DNA from: Tipula vernalis
Taxonomy: Eukaryota; Arthropoda; Insecta; Diptera; Tipulidae
Assembly: GCA_958295665.1 (NCBI GenBank)
Contig: OY282560.1
Coordinates: 267,810,315 to 267,874,314 of the forward strand
Reading direction: 5' to 3'
Length of the DNA stretch: 64,000 nucleotides
Shown: one piece after another, positions 1 through 10,629 of the stretch
Position numbering within the stretch: the first letter of the stretch is position 1
How the letters are laid out: each line of letters opens with the position of its first letter
Notes under the pieces: model-generated
What the model saw: only the letters and a program-made list of their open reading frames with translations
Databases searched by the model: none
Told to the model about the DNA's origin: nothing
Made by a program: the position numbers and the translations under genes

Positions 1-2156
1 GTCCACCACAGAATATATCCCCTTTACCCCTATTGGAACCATTTCGAGCTACTTATGTAGTGTAAGACGTCCCGCACTTTAATGTTTTCGAGATCCGAGA
101 GGCAGTACATCCTGAACTTGTAACGGAGCGACTTGATTTCAATCAAGATGCGACGAGAAGGTCATATTGCAGGTTGAATTTTTGTCTACTTCGCTATCAA
201 AATCTCTCAGAAGCTCTATATATCGATGACTGCAGCACGTTTGCCGTCTAGTAAAAGGCGGTTGGGGGAGTTCTTGTCATCAACTACTGAGAGCTAGTTG
301 TGCTGTTATAGCCATTAATTGACAAACTGATTAACAAACGGTGATTAACAAACAAGGAACGGTTACTAGCAGCTAAGGGTATTAAATACCTCATCACAGA
401 TGGAATTTTAATTTGAAGTATAGCATCGAGAAATAGAAAAAAAAATAATTAAATAAAAAAAAAACAAACACAAAAATCATATCAGAAGACGGATAAAAAA
501 AACAAGTCACAGCCGATAATTTATTGTGGTCAAGATGTTGGACCACATGCTCTCCACCCTCCCTATGCAATATCGTGCATACAAATTTTGATATACCCCT
601 TTTTGATTGTGCTAGTCTACATAATTATTGGTATTTACTGTAACATGGTGAATTCCATTCAGGCTAAGACACTAACACGACAAGGCATCACAATTCGAGA
701 TGGACGCACAAAATAAATGACAATATCTAAACGTATGATTTTCTGGATGAAAATAAATGAAAAATAAATAACGTATGCATTTACGGTATTATAATAATTA
801 TTAGCAAATAAATAAAGATTATGTTATTTACACTTTTTATACAATAATATTAAATAATATAATTAATTAACTAAGAATCATAAAGTAAACTTAAAGACAC
901 AGTATGGTGGACGATTTGCTTAAAAACCCTAAGCATGCTTTGCCACCATTTAAAATTTTTGATTTAATGATTCGTGAACTACACTAAAGTGCCTGCCACA
1001 TACAAATGAGAAACCGGACAATTCGGTCGGATTATCAGTTTACATCGCCACATTCGAAAGAATTGTCGGAATGCAAAATGACGTCACCACCCAAACAATT
1101 TATATAAACAAAAGTTTAGTAAAATATAGAATACTTACCGTATTCATTTTAAATAATGAAACGAATTTTTCATTATCACTGGAATTTGGCTGCAAATAAA
1201 ATAATGCGAGGAAATGCATTAATTTGGCTAAATAACTATGAGAGGAATTTCGAAGTATATAAGCCGTTGCGTTTGTAGTTGTGGTATCAATGCGAAATAA
1301 TAAATTATGATTAATGGTATAAACTTGATTTTTTTTGTTTCATCTCGGATAGACGATTGATATCTTTACAAATTATCAGTCTCAGTTACGATACCAACGT
1401 GTATACATTGTTATTTTAAACAACAATTACCTATGAATCAGTAAATTTAATTTATTTTTGTGAAAATAAGGTGTAATTTGTATGCCTAAGCATAATAAAA
1501 TTAATACGAGCATATAGTGTTCCGACTCAGGTAAAATGTGTACTTTGCCTTTAATTGTGAATTAAATGGTCCTAACTTTGCTGATTGATTGTTGTTGTTT
1601 TTTTTTTTTGTTAGAATTCCGAATCAGATTCCTAACGGAGAGTACGGCTGTGTGCCGTCTATCTTGCTGATAGGCAAATCTTCCATATTCCACATACTTG
1701 GCAGACGTTTACATCCTCAGAGCTGTTGTCCGTACCACATTAAGAGCAGTTACACATCAGCTAATAACGGGCCCATTAACATATTTTTGTGTTGGTGTTA
1801 TATCGATTCGCGATGGCAATAATACAACCACCGATTGCCATCGGATAATCAGAGTTTGATAACATACCGTATTTTAGTTTGTGATTATGTGCTAAATTAA
1901 ATTAATTAAGTTCTATAAGTATTTTTCTTTTCCTTTGATATAATTTACATATAGTGATAGTTTGTTAAAATTTGCTTTCATAAATTTTGTGGTTCCTTTT
2001 CTTTCAAATTTTCATATTATTGGGTGCTGGTGTATATTAATGATTTATTGTGCAATTAAGCGTACTGTCAAATTATGAACGTACAATCATAATATATGTA
2101 TGTATGTACATTACTAATTTTCATAGTTATATATAAGTATTAGTATTACAGTATAG
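1..2156. other. AT-rich sequence with no recognisable gene
   Basis: No coding region here can be supported. The first ~420 bases are less AT-rich than the rest. On the minus strand, roughly 60-170 keeps a short open run (reading ...KSLRYKFRMYCLSDLENIK...), which may be a remnant of a decayed gene or transposon that I cannot name. From ~420 the sequence is A/T-rich with poly-A and poly-T runs and short tetranucleotide (TATG) stretches. A 77-codon ORF at 1589-1822 has low-complexity composition and resembles nothing known to me. Confidence 0.6.
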
Positions 2157-2660
2157 TGTAATACCGGACGGCATCTGTGAAGCGCTTCATCAAGGTCGTG
2201 TGGTAAGTGATTTTATTACTTTATACTTATAATTATTAATTTACCTACATATATTTTTATAATTCTTATTAATGTTATTTCGATTTAAACGGGAAAATAT
2301 GCACCATCTACCCTAATGAAAATTTATTTCATTAACTATGTTTTATTATGATTATCTTATTTTTTTTGCCTAAATAAATTATGTAATTATGATGTGATTA
2401 AGTTTTCTGTTTTATAAGGGAAATATGGGGGGGTCTTAACATAATCCATTCGCAGTGCTACGCTATGTATACAGGGATTTTTTTTTGTGTTTTTTCTGCT
2501 GATGACATAAAAGCAGCTTCGTATATCCGTTGTACCATCTCTTTTTACTCACCCCCACGCCGACTCTAGCTAGCAGGCTAATGGCTGCTTACGAGAGGAA
2601 ACCAACACGGATTTTCTGTTAACGATAAGGCCAATGAAAAATTATAAACCTTACGTTACA
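2157..2660 (+). repeat. 5' LTR of gypsy element A
   Basis: The block starts TGTAATACC and ends ACGTTACA, giving the TG...CA and TGTAA...TTACA terminal inverted repeat of LTRs. Its last ~70 bases (CTGTTAACGATAAGGCC onwards) match the end of the 3' LTR at 16279-16738 (CTGTTAACAATAGGTCC onwards), and a C-rich stretch precedes both. The 3' boundary is firm because the primer site follows. The 5' boundary at 2157 is inferred from the terminal repeat only. Confidence 0.65.
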
Positions 2661-2661
2661 G

Positions 2662-2679
2662 TGGCGCCCAAACAAAAGG
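2662..2679 (+). promoter_or_regulatory. tRNA-Lys-type primer-binding site
   Basis: TGGCGCCCAAACAAAAGG lies one base after the LTR. TGGCGCCC is the complement of the 3' end of tRNA-Lys, the primer used by many gypsy-group elements and retroviruses. Its position, directly after the LTR and upstream of gag, is what is expected for the start of minus-strand DNA synthesis. Confidence 0.75.
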
Positions 2680-3734
2680 TAACTGGCTAAGAAGCACGGC
2701 AAGTATTGCTAAGCCAAACATCATGGCAAACTAAACGGTTCTATATGAACACATATTGATTAAACAGTTGTGATTTTTTTTTTTTTGATCATCAGTCTAT
2801 TATTATGATATTGATGATGATCTGATTGAATAAGGAATTTACGAAAATAGTTTTGCGGATGGTTCTTCTACCAAGTATCCACATATGTGTCGAAACTGGT
2901 TAATTAAACACCTTAACGCAAAATCTATTAACTGTGGAATTAACGTGCTATACAATTAACCATTATAATATATATTAGTTAATTAATAATTATCTAAATG
3001 CCAAAGTAGTATATTTTACCAGATTTTGTAATCTTATTTTTTTTACTAGTATACTGTATGGATTATGGCTTTGGAATAATGACAAGGAATCACTACTTAG
3101 ATACCAACTATAGTAACTTTCTTAACTAGTTGTAACTATTGATATAGATTGTTGAGTTGAGCAAGTATTAGGACAGTGATTATCTTTATCAGTGTGACGA
3201 GGTATAGATATATCTCTTTATTAAGGTTGAATGTCTATCTTAGACTCACACAGGTGTATCATTTTCGATTCTATTGTAATATATACATTTCTTTTTTTTC
3301 CATTTGCGAATAACAAATGTTAACCAAAAAGTTTGAGAAAGTGTATTTTTAATTTTAATCGATAATGTTATAAATTTCCAAGTCAATAATGCCGTTCTTT
3401 ATCGGTAATTAAATTTTCAATATTTTTGTTCTATTTTTTTTTTTTCAATTTTAAATTTCAGTACAAACATGACCTCAACTTTTATACTCATGTGTTTATG
3501 ATTGAATAAAAGTGAAACGTCACATGTCTCAATTACGTAAATAATTTAACTTGATACTTTAATTTTTATTTTTTATTTTTGTGAGCTGGCACTGCGAGTA
3601 AGTTCATGTCGAGACCTTCGCATATCCCTTATTCTAATATTTATTTGATTTTTTTTTTGTTATTTATTGTATATTTTGTATTCTATATTCTCCTCATTAT
3701 ATTGGTGTCCTTATCATTTTTGAAATTACATTTA
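2680..3734 (+). other. Untranslated leader of gypsy element A
   Basis: About 1 kb of AT-rich sequence without a supportable gene lies between the primer site and the first gag ATG. A hydrophobic reading frame precedes the ATG in phase with gag (from 3606), but it looks like translated T-rich leader, not a signal peptide. Confidence 0.55.
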
Positions 3735-4078
3735 ATGATGAATATTGATTATCTCGAATACGACGAATATTTGGTCGAATGTAAAATTCGAAATCTAAAG
3801 GGTACTCCGGTTGAACAATATGAAACCTTGAAAGCATCGATACCTAAAGAAAAGAGTACACCCGTGTTAATCCCTATTCGTGCACATGATGGTGCTAGGA
3901 AAAATCCTCTTCGTGAAGTTAATATATGTAATAGGAAATTATCACAAATCCAGAGTGTGCTTACAGAACACTTTAATGGACAACAAAGCATTTTTCAGGC
4001 AGAAGCGCGGTTACTTCATATTAAAGGTCGTTTAAACCGTATTCTTGGCTCTAAAGTTGCAAAAGAAGTATCTACTGT
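3735..4078 (+). pseudogene. gag: Gag N-terminus of gypsy element A, truncated
   Basis: Gag is the structural protein of the retrotransposon particle. The frame opens with two adjacent ATGs at 3735/3738, then an acidic start (MMNIDYLEYDEYLVECKIRN) of the kind seen in gypsy-group Gags. It continues for about 115 residues with a segment (QAEARLLHIKGRLNRI) that parallels element B's Gag near 10.8 kb (LSSRIQHINNRLTRI). The frame formally runs to 4094, but the sequence changes character near 4078, where antisense LINE sequence starts. The capsid and zinc-knuckle parts are missing. The start was chosen from the acidic motif; the ORF extends further 5' with hydrophobic residues that are probably leader. 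Confidence 0.6.
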
Positions 4079-4379
4079 TGGCCCAAGCTACTGATGTTCT
4101 TTGTTCTTCCGTGAGCTGCCCCTCGGAGGTCGCAGCCCACTTCTCGAGAATTCGGAATGCCGAGAAGCGATTTCTGTACCGCTTTTTCGCCGGAGGAATG
4201 TCTCTAGTCCCACTCCTTAGTGCTGCGTTGGTACCGCTAACTCCCGGGACTAGTGCCCTAGAGTCCACCTTTGCAACCTTAGAGGCCCCACCCGTCTGGT
4301 TCGAGGTACCTCCCTTCGCTGATACCGGCTTTTGAGGAGAGCCGGTGCCCTCGGTTTTTTTGTGTTTAGATCCTTCCAT
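4079..4379 (-). pseudogene. ORF1 N-terminus of the antisense LINE, truncated
   Basis: From an ATG at 4379 the minus strand encodes about 100 residues: a Ser/Thr/Lys/Gly-rich, apparently disordered start, then a basic segment (PPAKKRYRNRFSAFRILEKW) and QLTEEQRTSVAWA before the frame runs into reversed gag sequence. LINE ORF1 proteins of the I/LOA/R1 groups commonly have a low-complexity basic N-terminus and bind the element RNA through later zinc knuckles, which are absent here. A second in-frame ATG 12 bases upstream (4391) is possible. The break at ~4078 is a rearrangement junction, since no tail or target duplication is visible there. Confidence 0.5.
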
Positions 4380-5005
4380 TTTGATTCCCACGAGTATCGG
4401 AGAAATAAAGGTCCGCCTGCGCAGAGATCCTTATACGCAGGTAAGGCTAATCACAACTGGAGGTCGCCAGGTATCCAGAGGGCTCCGTTAGCGAGTGGGC
4501 TTTGTTAAATGGGCCCCCAGCCTAGTTGATCCTCAGCACGGGTCGCTTAACACCTTAATCTAGCCCATTCGGGTCGCTAGCACCCCGGCCTCCCAGCACC
4601 CTCTTTCCTCCGCTTCACATTCTCTCTCTCACTCACCTATTCACATGGAGAGCCCAATCCAATGGGATCCATTCCATTCCCAGGGTCACCCGTTTATAGG
4701 GTACCCCACTCATCACCCGCGGAGACTCCGGAGGTGCAGAGAGGACGTGACGCACAGTCCGCCGTGGTTATTGGTCGACGGTTTTCTGGCGCCATCTGTT
4801 CGCCATTCCATGCTGGGCATCATAGGCACTCAGAATTTAATGAACTGAGGTTAACCACTCCCCAGTTCCCTGAGACTCTCCCACCAGCTGGACTGCGGTT
4901 GGGGGCGGCTTATTTAATTTACCGCTAACCTACCTATCGATAGGCCGTCCACTATGCACCACCTGTGGCCCCCCTCGATAGATGCAGTACGCCACGGGAT
5001 TAATT
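4079..5005 (-). mobile_element. 5' end of a LOA/I-group LINE, antisense
   Basis: A GC-rich island with sharp composition edges sits in AT-rich surroundings. Read on the minus strand it begins near 5005 (CCGTGGCGTACTGCATC), runs ~620 bases as an untranslated region with CT- and GA-rich stretches, and leads into an ATG-initiated frame. The untranslated region resembles 5' leaders of insect LOA/I-group LINEs as I remember them; that placement is not tested. The copy keeps the 5' end and lacks everything 3' of early ORF1, the reverse of ordinary LINE truncation. Confidence 0.55.
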
Positions 5006-7630
5006 TGTTAAGTAATTTAAAATTAATTTTGTATTTTTTTGTTTATGATATTTTTATGTTACTGAACTGACAAAAATGATAAACTTGTATTAAAGAGTGA
5101 AGGCTAATCAAATAAAATATAATATGTATTGATTTTATGTATTTTATATTATAAATTCTGAAGTTTCAAAGCACAAAATCAAAATTGAGTTCAAAATTTG
5201 TTAAACGGTTTTGTATTATTTTGTTTTATACGTTTTAATTATTTTTTGTAATTACCAAAAAAATACAACTAATATGTATACATACACATATGTTACATAC
5301 ACGAATATATCTGTACCCTAAGTTAAGAATAACCAAAGTGGATTTTTCATATGAATTGATGAATTTGAGTTGCTTTTGTAATGTTAAAGTTGCTTTTATC
5401 ATGTTATAATATTAAAAAAAAAAATGTAACCCTATTTACCACCAAACTAGCACTACTTTGACTTCGATCTGGCTCTGAAATGACGAATCAATGACGTAAG
5501 ATCTTACTTACTATTTATCAAAGACAACCTATGCATAACCACTCTTTAACAACAATAAAAACTAAATGGTTTATTTACATGAAAGATAAAAAGTTTTTCT
5601 CTTCTCTTTAGTTTAACGTCTTTGCTATTTATCGACATTTTTCTATTATAAAAAAAAACATGAGCGGAAGGTGTGACATCATTTGGTGTAAAGATCTGTA
5701 TTCTGCAAATAAAGGGGTTTTAATAAAACGTTAGTTAAATATCTATAAACAAAATTTTATTAATTGATTTTCAAATCATATATTTATCAATTATCCTTCT
5801 TGATAAGGTAGAAGAAAGAAAAACGATATTAAAAATACAAAACTTTTTTATAATATTTGTATGAAAAATCCATTTTTTTCTCTTTCTATCCCCCTTATAT
5901 TCAGTTCGAATTTTATGCTGACGGCTTGTATATTTAGGAACGCTTTCCAGAATACACTTTTTGGAGTAACATTCAAAACTTCTAGAAAATGTGAAAGATA
6001 AGTAATTTCCTGTTCCCAGCGAAAAACAAGAATAGGGCCACTGGTCTAAATTTATCCCAAGATGAAAATATTTCAACTCCTGTAGCAACTTCGTAGTGCA
6101 ATTTGGGTTCAATGTTCTTGGATAAAAGCAATATTTATGCTTTTTGTTTTAATTTTAATTTAATTAGACTTCGTTTTTAATTTGAAATCTTGCATGCGCG
6201 ATTGATTTTCTACAAAAAACAATAGCAAATCGTAAAATACACAAAAAATTAGATTAAAAGAAATAAAAAGCAATATCCATTTGAACATTTTCTATATTGA
6301 AATTAAATCGTTATTTAATTCAAAGAATACTTTTGTGTTATTCATATTTCGTACACAAAAAAAATATAACAATAGAATGTTGTATTGTTTCTTATAAAAG
6401 AAAATACATTAATCATATTAAGAATAATAAAATACATATATGGATGTATTATGTATATAAGGTATACTAAACATTCAAAATAATACGGCTTGTGTTAAAA
6501 TTTATCGTTGTTATATGTTCTCGTTTTTAACCAGAATATAATTAAATAAAAGTAAAATAATATTATTTCCATATTTTGTATGATAATAAAATAATTCGTT
6601 TTAACATTATAATTTACGGTTCATGGGGTAAAAAAATATTATTATATTGTAAGTAGGATTTTGATAAATAAAATACGTCTAAGAAAATCATTTATTTTTT
6701 TTTTCGTATAATATTTTTAGAATTACTTATACTATATATCTTTAATTAATTTAAGTTATAAGGTTTCTTTGAAAACGAATACATATTAAATATAATATTC
6801 ACGGTAATCTTATGTTTCTGACAGGCAAAAAAAAAAAAAAGGTAAAGTAATTTAAAGACCATCACAAATTTTGTTTTAATGATGAAACGTTGGTTAAAAT
6901 CATTGTTATTAATTTTATATTTTATTTTTATTATAACAGCAGTGTGGGGTGTGTACGGGCACAAAAAACTAATTACTATTTTACAATAACAATGCAAAAG
7001 ATGCTATTCACTGCTTAATTTAAAAAAAATAAAATAAAATAAAAAAAAATTTTGTTAGAATTATTTATACTAACCACAACCTCAGCATTTTCTTATTTTA
7101 TCATTCCAATCTTAATTCTGTGAATTATATTTTATTTTATTGTTGTTGTTACGTATTCATAATAATACTATCCCATTTTAATAAATCTTCGATGACTGTA
7201 ATTGGAATTACATTTTATGTTCTATGGTGTATTATCGTGCAATCGTGAAATAAAAAAATATGAAAAACATTAAAAAAAAATTTTTAATTTACGATCTTTA
7301 AGCTTTTGGCTTTAAGACTTATTTTAAGGTAATTATTTAGAGCATTTCACGTCGTTATTGCTTAATTGAAACTATGTATATTTTGATTCAATGATTGAAA
7401 CAAGTATAATTTATTCATTTCGTGTGCGGTTTAATAATACGTTGTTAAATTCTTAATCAAATCGAGAAGGTTTACGTCATAAAATGATGGCCGCAAATGA
7501 CCAAATTTGAAGATGTTATCAAAACCCGAACTAACTTAATTTGGATTTTAATTATACTAGGTGAAGTGGTAGTAATGATTATAATTTCACTGCAAAGTCA
7601 TTTTGTGATAGGTAAAATATGGGATGGTAT
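5006..7630. other. AT-rich interval without supportable genes
   Basis: About 2.6 kb of very AT-rich DNA with poly-A/T tracts. The longest frame is 113 codons on the minus strand (5771-6112). It is Lys/Phe/Ser-rich with no motif I recognise, and is probably chance. The element B insertion starts at its right edge, where GTAT (7627-7630) is the left copy of the target duplication. Confidence 0.6.
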
Positions 7631-7850
7631 TGTAAGGGCTCTATGTAATTCCTGGCAACCAACGTATTAGAAAAATTTTAGTACTCGAAATTTTCCATTA
7701 ATAATTTTAGAGGAGAAATTTCAGGTTGACAAATTTTAGGAAAATTAAAAATTTTACGATCTGGTTGTTGGCTAGTTAGTATTTGTTTCATTTTGTTTGG
7801 AGAGAGTATAAAAAGGGACGGTTGGGGATCAGAGCTGTCGAAGTGAGTAT
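7631..7850 (+). repeat. 5' LTR of gypsy element B (recognisable U3 part)
   Basis: This block aligns base by base with the start of the 3' LTR at 16279: both contain ATGTAATTCC, TTCCATTAATAATTTTAGAGG (with one difference), GATCTGGTTGTTGGCTAGTTA and GTTTGGAGAGAGTAT. Similarity fades after GGGATCAG near 7835, whereas the 3' LTR continues for another ~240 bases. The missing half may have been replaced when the upstream part of the element was rearranged. Confidence 0.75.
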
Positions 7851-8640
7851 AATCGGAGTATTTGTACTACTTTCGCTTAGTGCTTACTCCTCTACTCCGC
7901 TATTTCATTTTGTACTACCCTTTTCTAATAACTGCTATTCTAATAATACTTTGACACAATATTTTAACTTATCGGCTTTTGCTTGCAATAATTATAATAT
8001 TTAGGGGATATCTGGCTTTCTCATAAAGCATTTTTTCAAAGCTAATTTATAATGGTTTCTGTCATTTTCAGGCAAAAACCAATAAAACAGTAATGAATCA
8101 GTCATTTTAGCAAATAATATCAATTCAAACATGCCTAAATTGTGGACTAAATTACTTCAACATCATACAGCTATTTTTTCAGAATCTGAATGTTAGTTGG
8201 TAAAACTTATAAAAAGATAATTCCGAGTTTTTTACAACTTACAAATTTACAACTTCAGATAAACTCAAAAATGACAGAGATTACCTGATTTTACCAAAAA
8301 AATGTATCAATTTTGACTAAATATTTAGATTAAAACCTCCTGAGTACAAAAATTACGGTGCAAGACAATTTATGAGGTCATTTAGCCATACCGCACAAAA
8401 ACGATATATGAAAAATAAAATTTTTTAGACTTAGATTAGCACTTCTATGTTGGAAAGTTGTACGGAAGTCTGGATTAATGCAGTGTGATATGGGAAATTT
8501 CATTCGTCCAATACGAAGATTCCCAGACATATTTCTTGTCTGGCAAGGTTAAATGCTGACAGCATAAATTGTCTTTCAGTTTTATATACACATTTTTAAA
8601 AAAAACACTTGTTTTAAAATTTCGCCAATTTTATAGGTTT
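7851..8640. other. Unassigned sequence inside gypsy element B
   Basis: This is where the rest of the 5' LTR, the primer-binding site and the leader should lie, but nothing matches them. It is AT-rich, with no ORF resembling a protein and no TGG-type primer site after a TTACA end. Confidence 0.5.
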
Positions 8641-8647
8641 AAAAAAT

Positions 8648-8692
8648 CACTCGATCAATTTCGGCTTATTAGGCCATCATCAGGAGTATCTG
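8648..8692 (-). ncRNA. Hammerhead-ribozyme-like motif (candidate)
   Basis: Read on the minus strand, CTGATGA (8683-8677) is followed by a GGC...GCC hairpin and then GAAA (8662-8659). These are the two conserved core boxes and helix II of a hammerhead ribozyme. After GAAA come TTGATC and then GAGT, which can pair with ACTC just before CTGATGA (helix I), leaving a C at the cleavage position and a minimal helix III. Very short helix III is known for hammerheads in Penelope-like elements. The extra unpaired U next to helix II weakens it. Activity is unproven. Confidence 0.4.
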
Positions 8693-8753
8693 CTAAACTG
8701 TTTAGTAGATACTCCTGATGACAGTTTAGTAGATACTCCTGATGATGGCCTAA
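8669..8753. repeat. Inverted repeat with 32-bp arms
   Basis: Bases 8669-8700 and 8722-8753 are reverse complements with a single mismatch. Between them lies part of a further direct copy of the right arm (TTTAGTAGATACTCCTGATGA), so the unit is duplicated as well as inverted. The DNA can fold into a long hairpin. The R2 block starts within 20 bases of its right edge, so the hairpin may mark a rearrangement junction. Confidence 0.85.
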
Positions 8754-8771
8754 CGGGTGTTAAGGAACTCA

Positions 8772-10225
8772 CTATCTCGTGTGAGAGCTTTTTGGCCTTT
8801 GGGAGGAAGAGTGCACGAGGTTGCTTAGTCTAGAAAACACTAAAGCAGGCACTGTGGTGTTAAATGCTGGTAAACCAAGTCCCTCATCTTTTATAGATGC
8901 ATGAAAAAAACCAACTGGTGTATTCGGTGGAAGTCTGGGCCACTTACGAACGTACTGGCGAACTTGTTTATCCATGGCCTTTAGCTTCCCTAAGGTCACG
9001 ACGGCCAGGACAAGTTGGTGGTAAAACCGTGGAATTAAAAAGCAACGAACAATTTGCAGTCGCTGCTGTGGTTTTAGAGGAGCTTTCGTCAGTCTGTCTT
9101 TCTTTGGCCCCATGGGTCGTAAGTCGATACCAAGATACCGAAACTCTTGCGAGGCGATCAGTTGTTTTAGATACGAACCATCCGCTAGTTGAAATTGCGG
9201 TTCACTAACCGATGGACAACGCTGAACACTTAGTTGTATTTAGTGTTAACCCCGCTAACTCCGCTGTCGCCTGGACTCTTGAGAGGGTGATTTTCATGCC
9301 AGACACCGTAGATGTGACAATAAGGAGGTCGTTAGCAACGCCCCCTGTATGGTGTAGCCGACCTCACGTGGCACCACGGCCAGGACATCATCAACAACAA
9401 GGAAAAAGATGATAGTTGACAAAGGATCACCTTGTCGGACCCCCCTCAACACTTTAATGGTGTGAGAACGATCTCTACCAACTTCTAGTACCGTAGAGCT
9501 GTTACTGTAAGCCTTATTTATATATCTGACAAACTTTTCCGACAATCCGCGCCGTACCAATGCATCGGTAATAGCAAAGTGGTTGACACGGTCGAAGGCC
9601 TTAGCTAAGTCCAGGGAAGCTATATGTAGCTCCCTAAGTTCTCGCCTCGAGTCCTCCAATAATGAAGCCAACATCAAGATTTTCTCAGCGCAGCCATCAT
9701 CTAGGCATCTCTGCCTGTCATCAACAAGATTAGCATCACGTAACCGTAATGCAAAAATCTTGTGAAGATAACGGACTACAACCGAAGCCACACTGATTGG
9801 TCTAAAGTCGCCTGGATGTTCGGCGTTAGACTTTTTTGGTACAAAAACAGTGCGACTTATTAATTGGTTATCGGAAAAGCCACCAGTGGCCATTACGGTA
9901 TTAAGAAATAGTGCCTTAACAGAAACAGGCACCGATCTCCACTGCCTTAATGTGATTCCATCCAAACCAGGCGCCGAGGAAAGAGGGATCTTGATGGCAG
10001 CGACCTCCTCACATGTTACCGGGTGCCAAATTGTGTCAGTATTCTGACGTTGGTTCGCACTGCTATCGACAGAACTGCCGATAGTCGTGGAAGGTGTTAC
10101 AAAAACAGGACCCCAGTATTCCAACATATGGTTCAAATCAGGAACACGTATGTCAATGGAGCCGTCCAACGCTAACTTGGCCGCTGCGCCCATATCCTTA
10201 CGGTATAGTGTCATAGTTCACACAG
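8772..10225 (-). pseudogene. R2 retrotransposon ORF fragment (reverse transcriptase and C-terminal part), antisense
   Basis: R2 elements encode one protein with RT and a restriction-like endonuclease and insert into one site of 28S rRNA genes. On the minus strand 10214-9294 encodes the RT fingers and palm: PGDFRPISVASVVVRYLHKI, then DLAKAFDRVNH with the first catalytic Asp, then GVRQGDPLS. The frame shifts near 9345 just before the active-site box, which in the other frame reads VANDLLIV where FADD is typical. The region after the RT continues at 9113-8772 (KPQQRLQIVRCFLIPRFYHQLVL...), a segment conserved in R2 proteins. The N-terminal DNA-binding zinc fingers and the 3' endonuclease are missing. 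The upstream edge abuts 28S rRNA at the R2 site, which fixes the identification. Confidence 0.9.
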
Positions 10226-10321
<96 letters not shown>

Positions 10322-10332
10322 TCACCCGCTAG

Positions 10333-10374
<42 letters not shown>

Positions 10375-10403
10375 CTGGTCCGTGCCAGTTCTGAATTAAT
10401 TGT
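10226..10403 (-). rRNA. 28S rRNA fragment ending at the R2 insertion site
   Basis: The minus strand reads ATTCAGAACTGGCACGGACC, then GGGGAATCCGACTGTC, AATTAAAACAAAGCATTGTG, TTTCTGCCCAGTGCTCTGAA and GGGAGTAACTATGACTCTCT followed by TAA. This is the conserved 28S segment just upstream of the R2 target. The 28S homology stops exactly after CTCTCTTAA, the known R2 cleavage point, and R2 coding sequence follows. GGTAGCC, the continuation of an empty 28S gene, is absent. Only ~178 bases are present, so it is not a functional gene. Confidence 0.93.
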
Positions 10404-10629
10404 TAAATGATGGTCGTTTAAGAATAAAATAATTTATCCTCATATTTAGCAAGAATATTCCGCAATGGCGACTTGGCGTATTCCTTCGAATCTGAGGATA
10501 GTACATATAATACCTTCACTCAAATGAAAAAATACTATCAGTCGTATTATTACATCCTAATCAAGCCCGAGCCATCTCAATTTTCAGAGCCAATCCTTAT
10601 CCCGAAGTTACGGATCTAAACTTAAGCAA

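Larger units (their letters stand above)
2157..4078 (+). mobile_element. Ty3/gypsy element A, 5' part only (LTR, primer site, leader, start of gag)
   Basis: An LTR-like block ending in TTACA is followed one base later by a TGGCGCCC primer-binding site, about 1 kb of AT-rich leader, and a gag reading frame. The element stops inside gag at about 4078, where unrelated GC-rich sequence begins. No protease, polymerase or 3' LTR of this copy is present. Its LTR 3' end and its Gag resemble those of element B (7631-16738), so the two are probably related subfamilies. Confidence 0.7.

Noticed and set aside
3606..3734. Hydrophobic N-terminal extension of gag as a signal peptide
   Set aside because: It is translated from T-rich leader. 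The acidic Gag start at the double ATG (3735) is the better beginning.
4645..4928. Plus-strand frames in the GC-rich island
   Set aside because: They are antisense to the untranslated leader of the LINE fragment and look like chance frames in GC-rich DNA.
5771..6112. 113-codon minus-strand frame
   Set aside because: No recognisable domain, AT-driven composition and no neighbours. It is kept only as a note in the interval entry.
9583..10332. Plus-strand frames over the R2 and 28S block
   Set aside because: They are antisense to the R2 protein and to rRNA. Identity is clear only on the minus strand.
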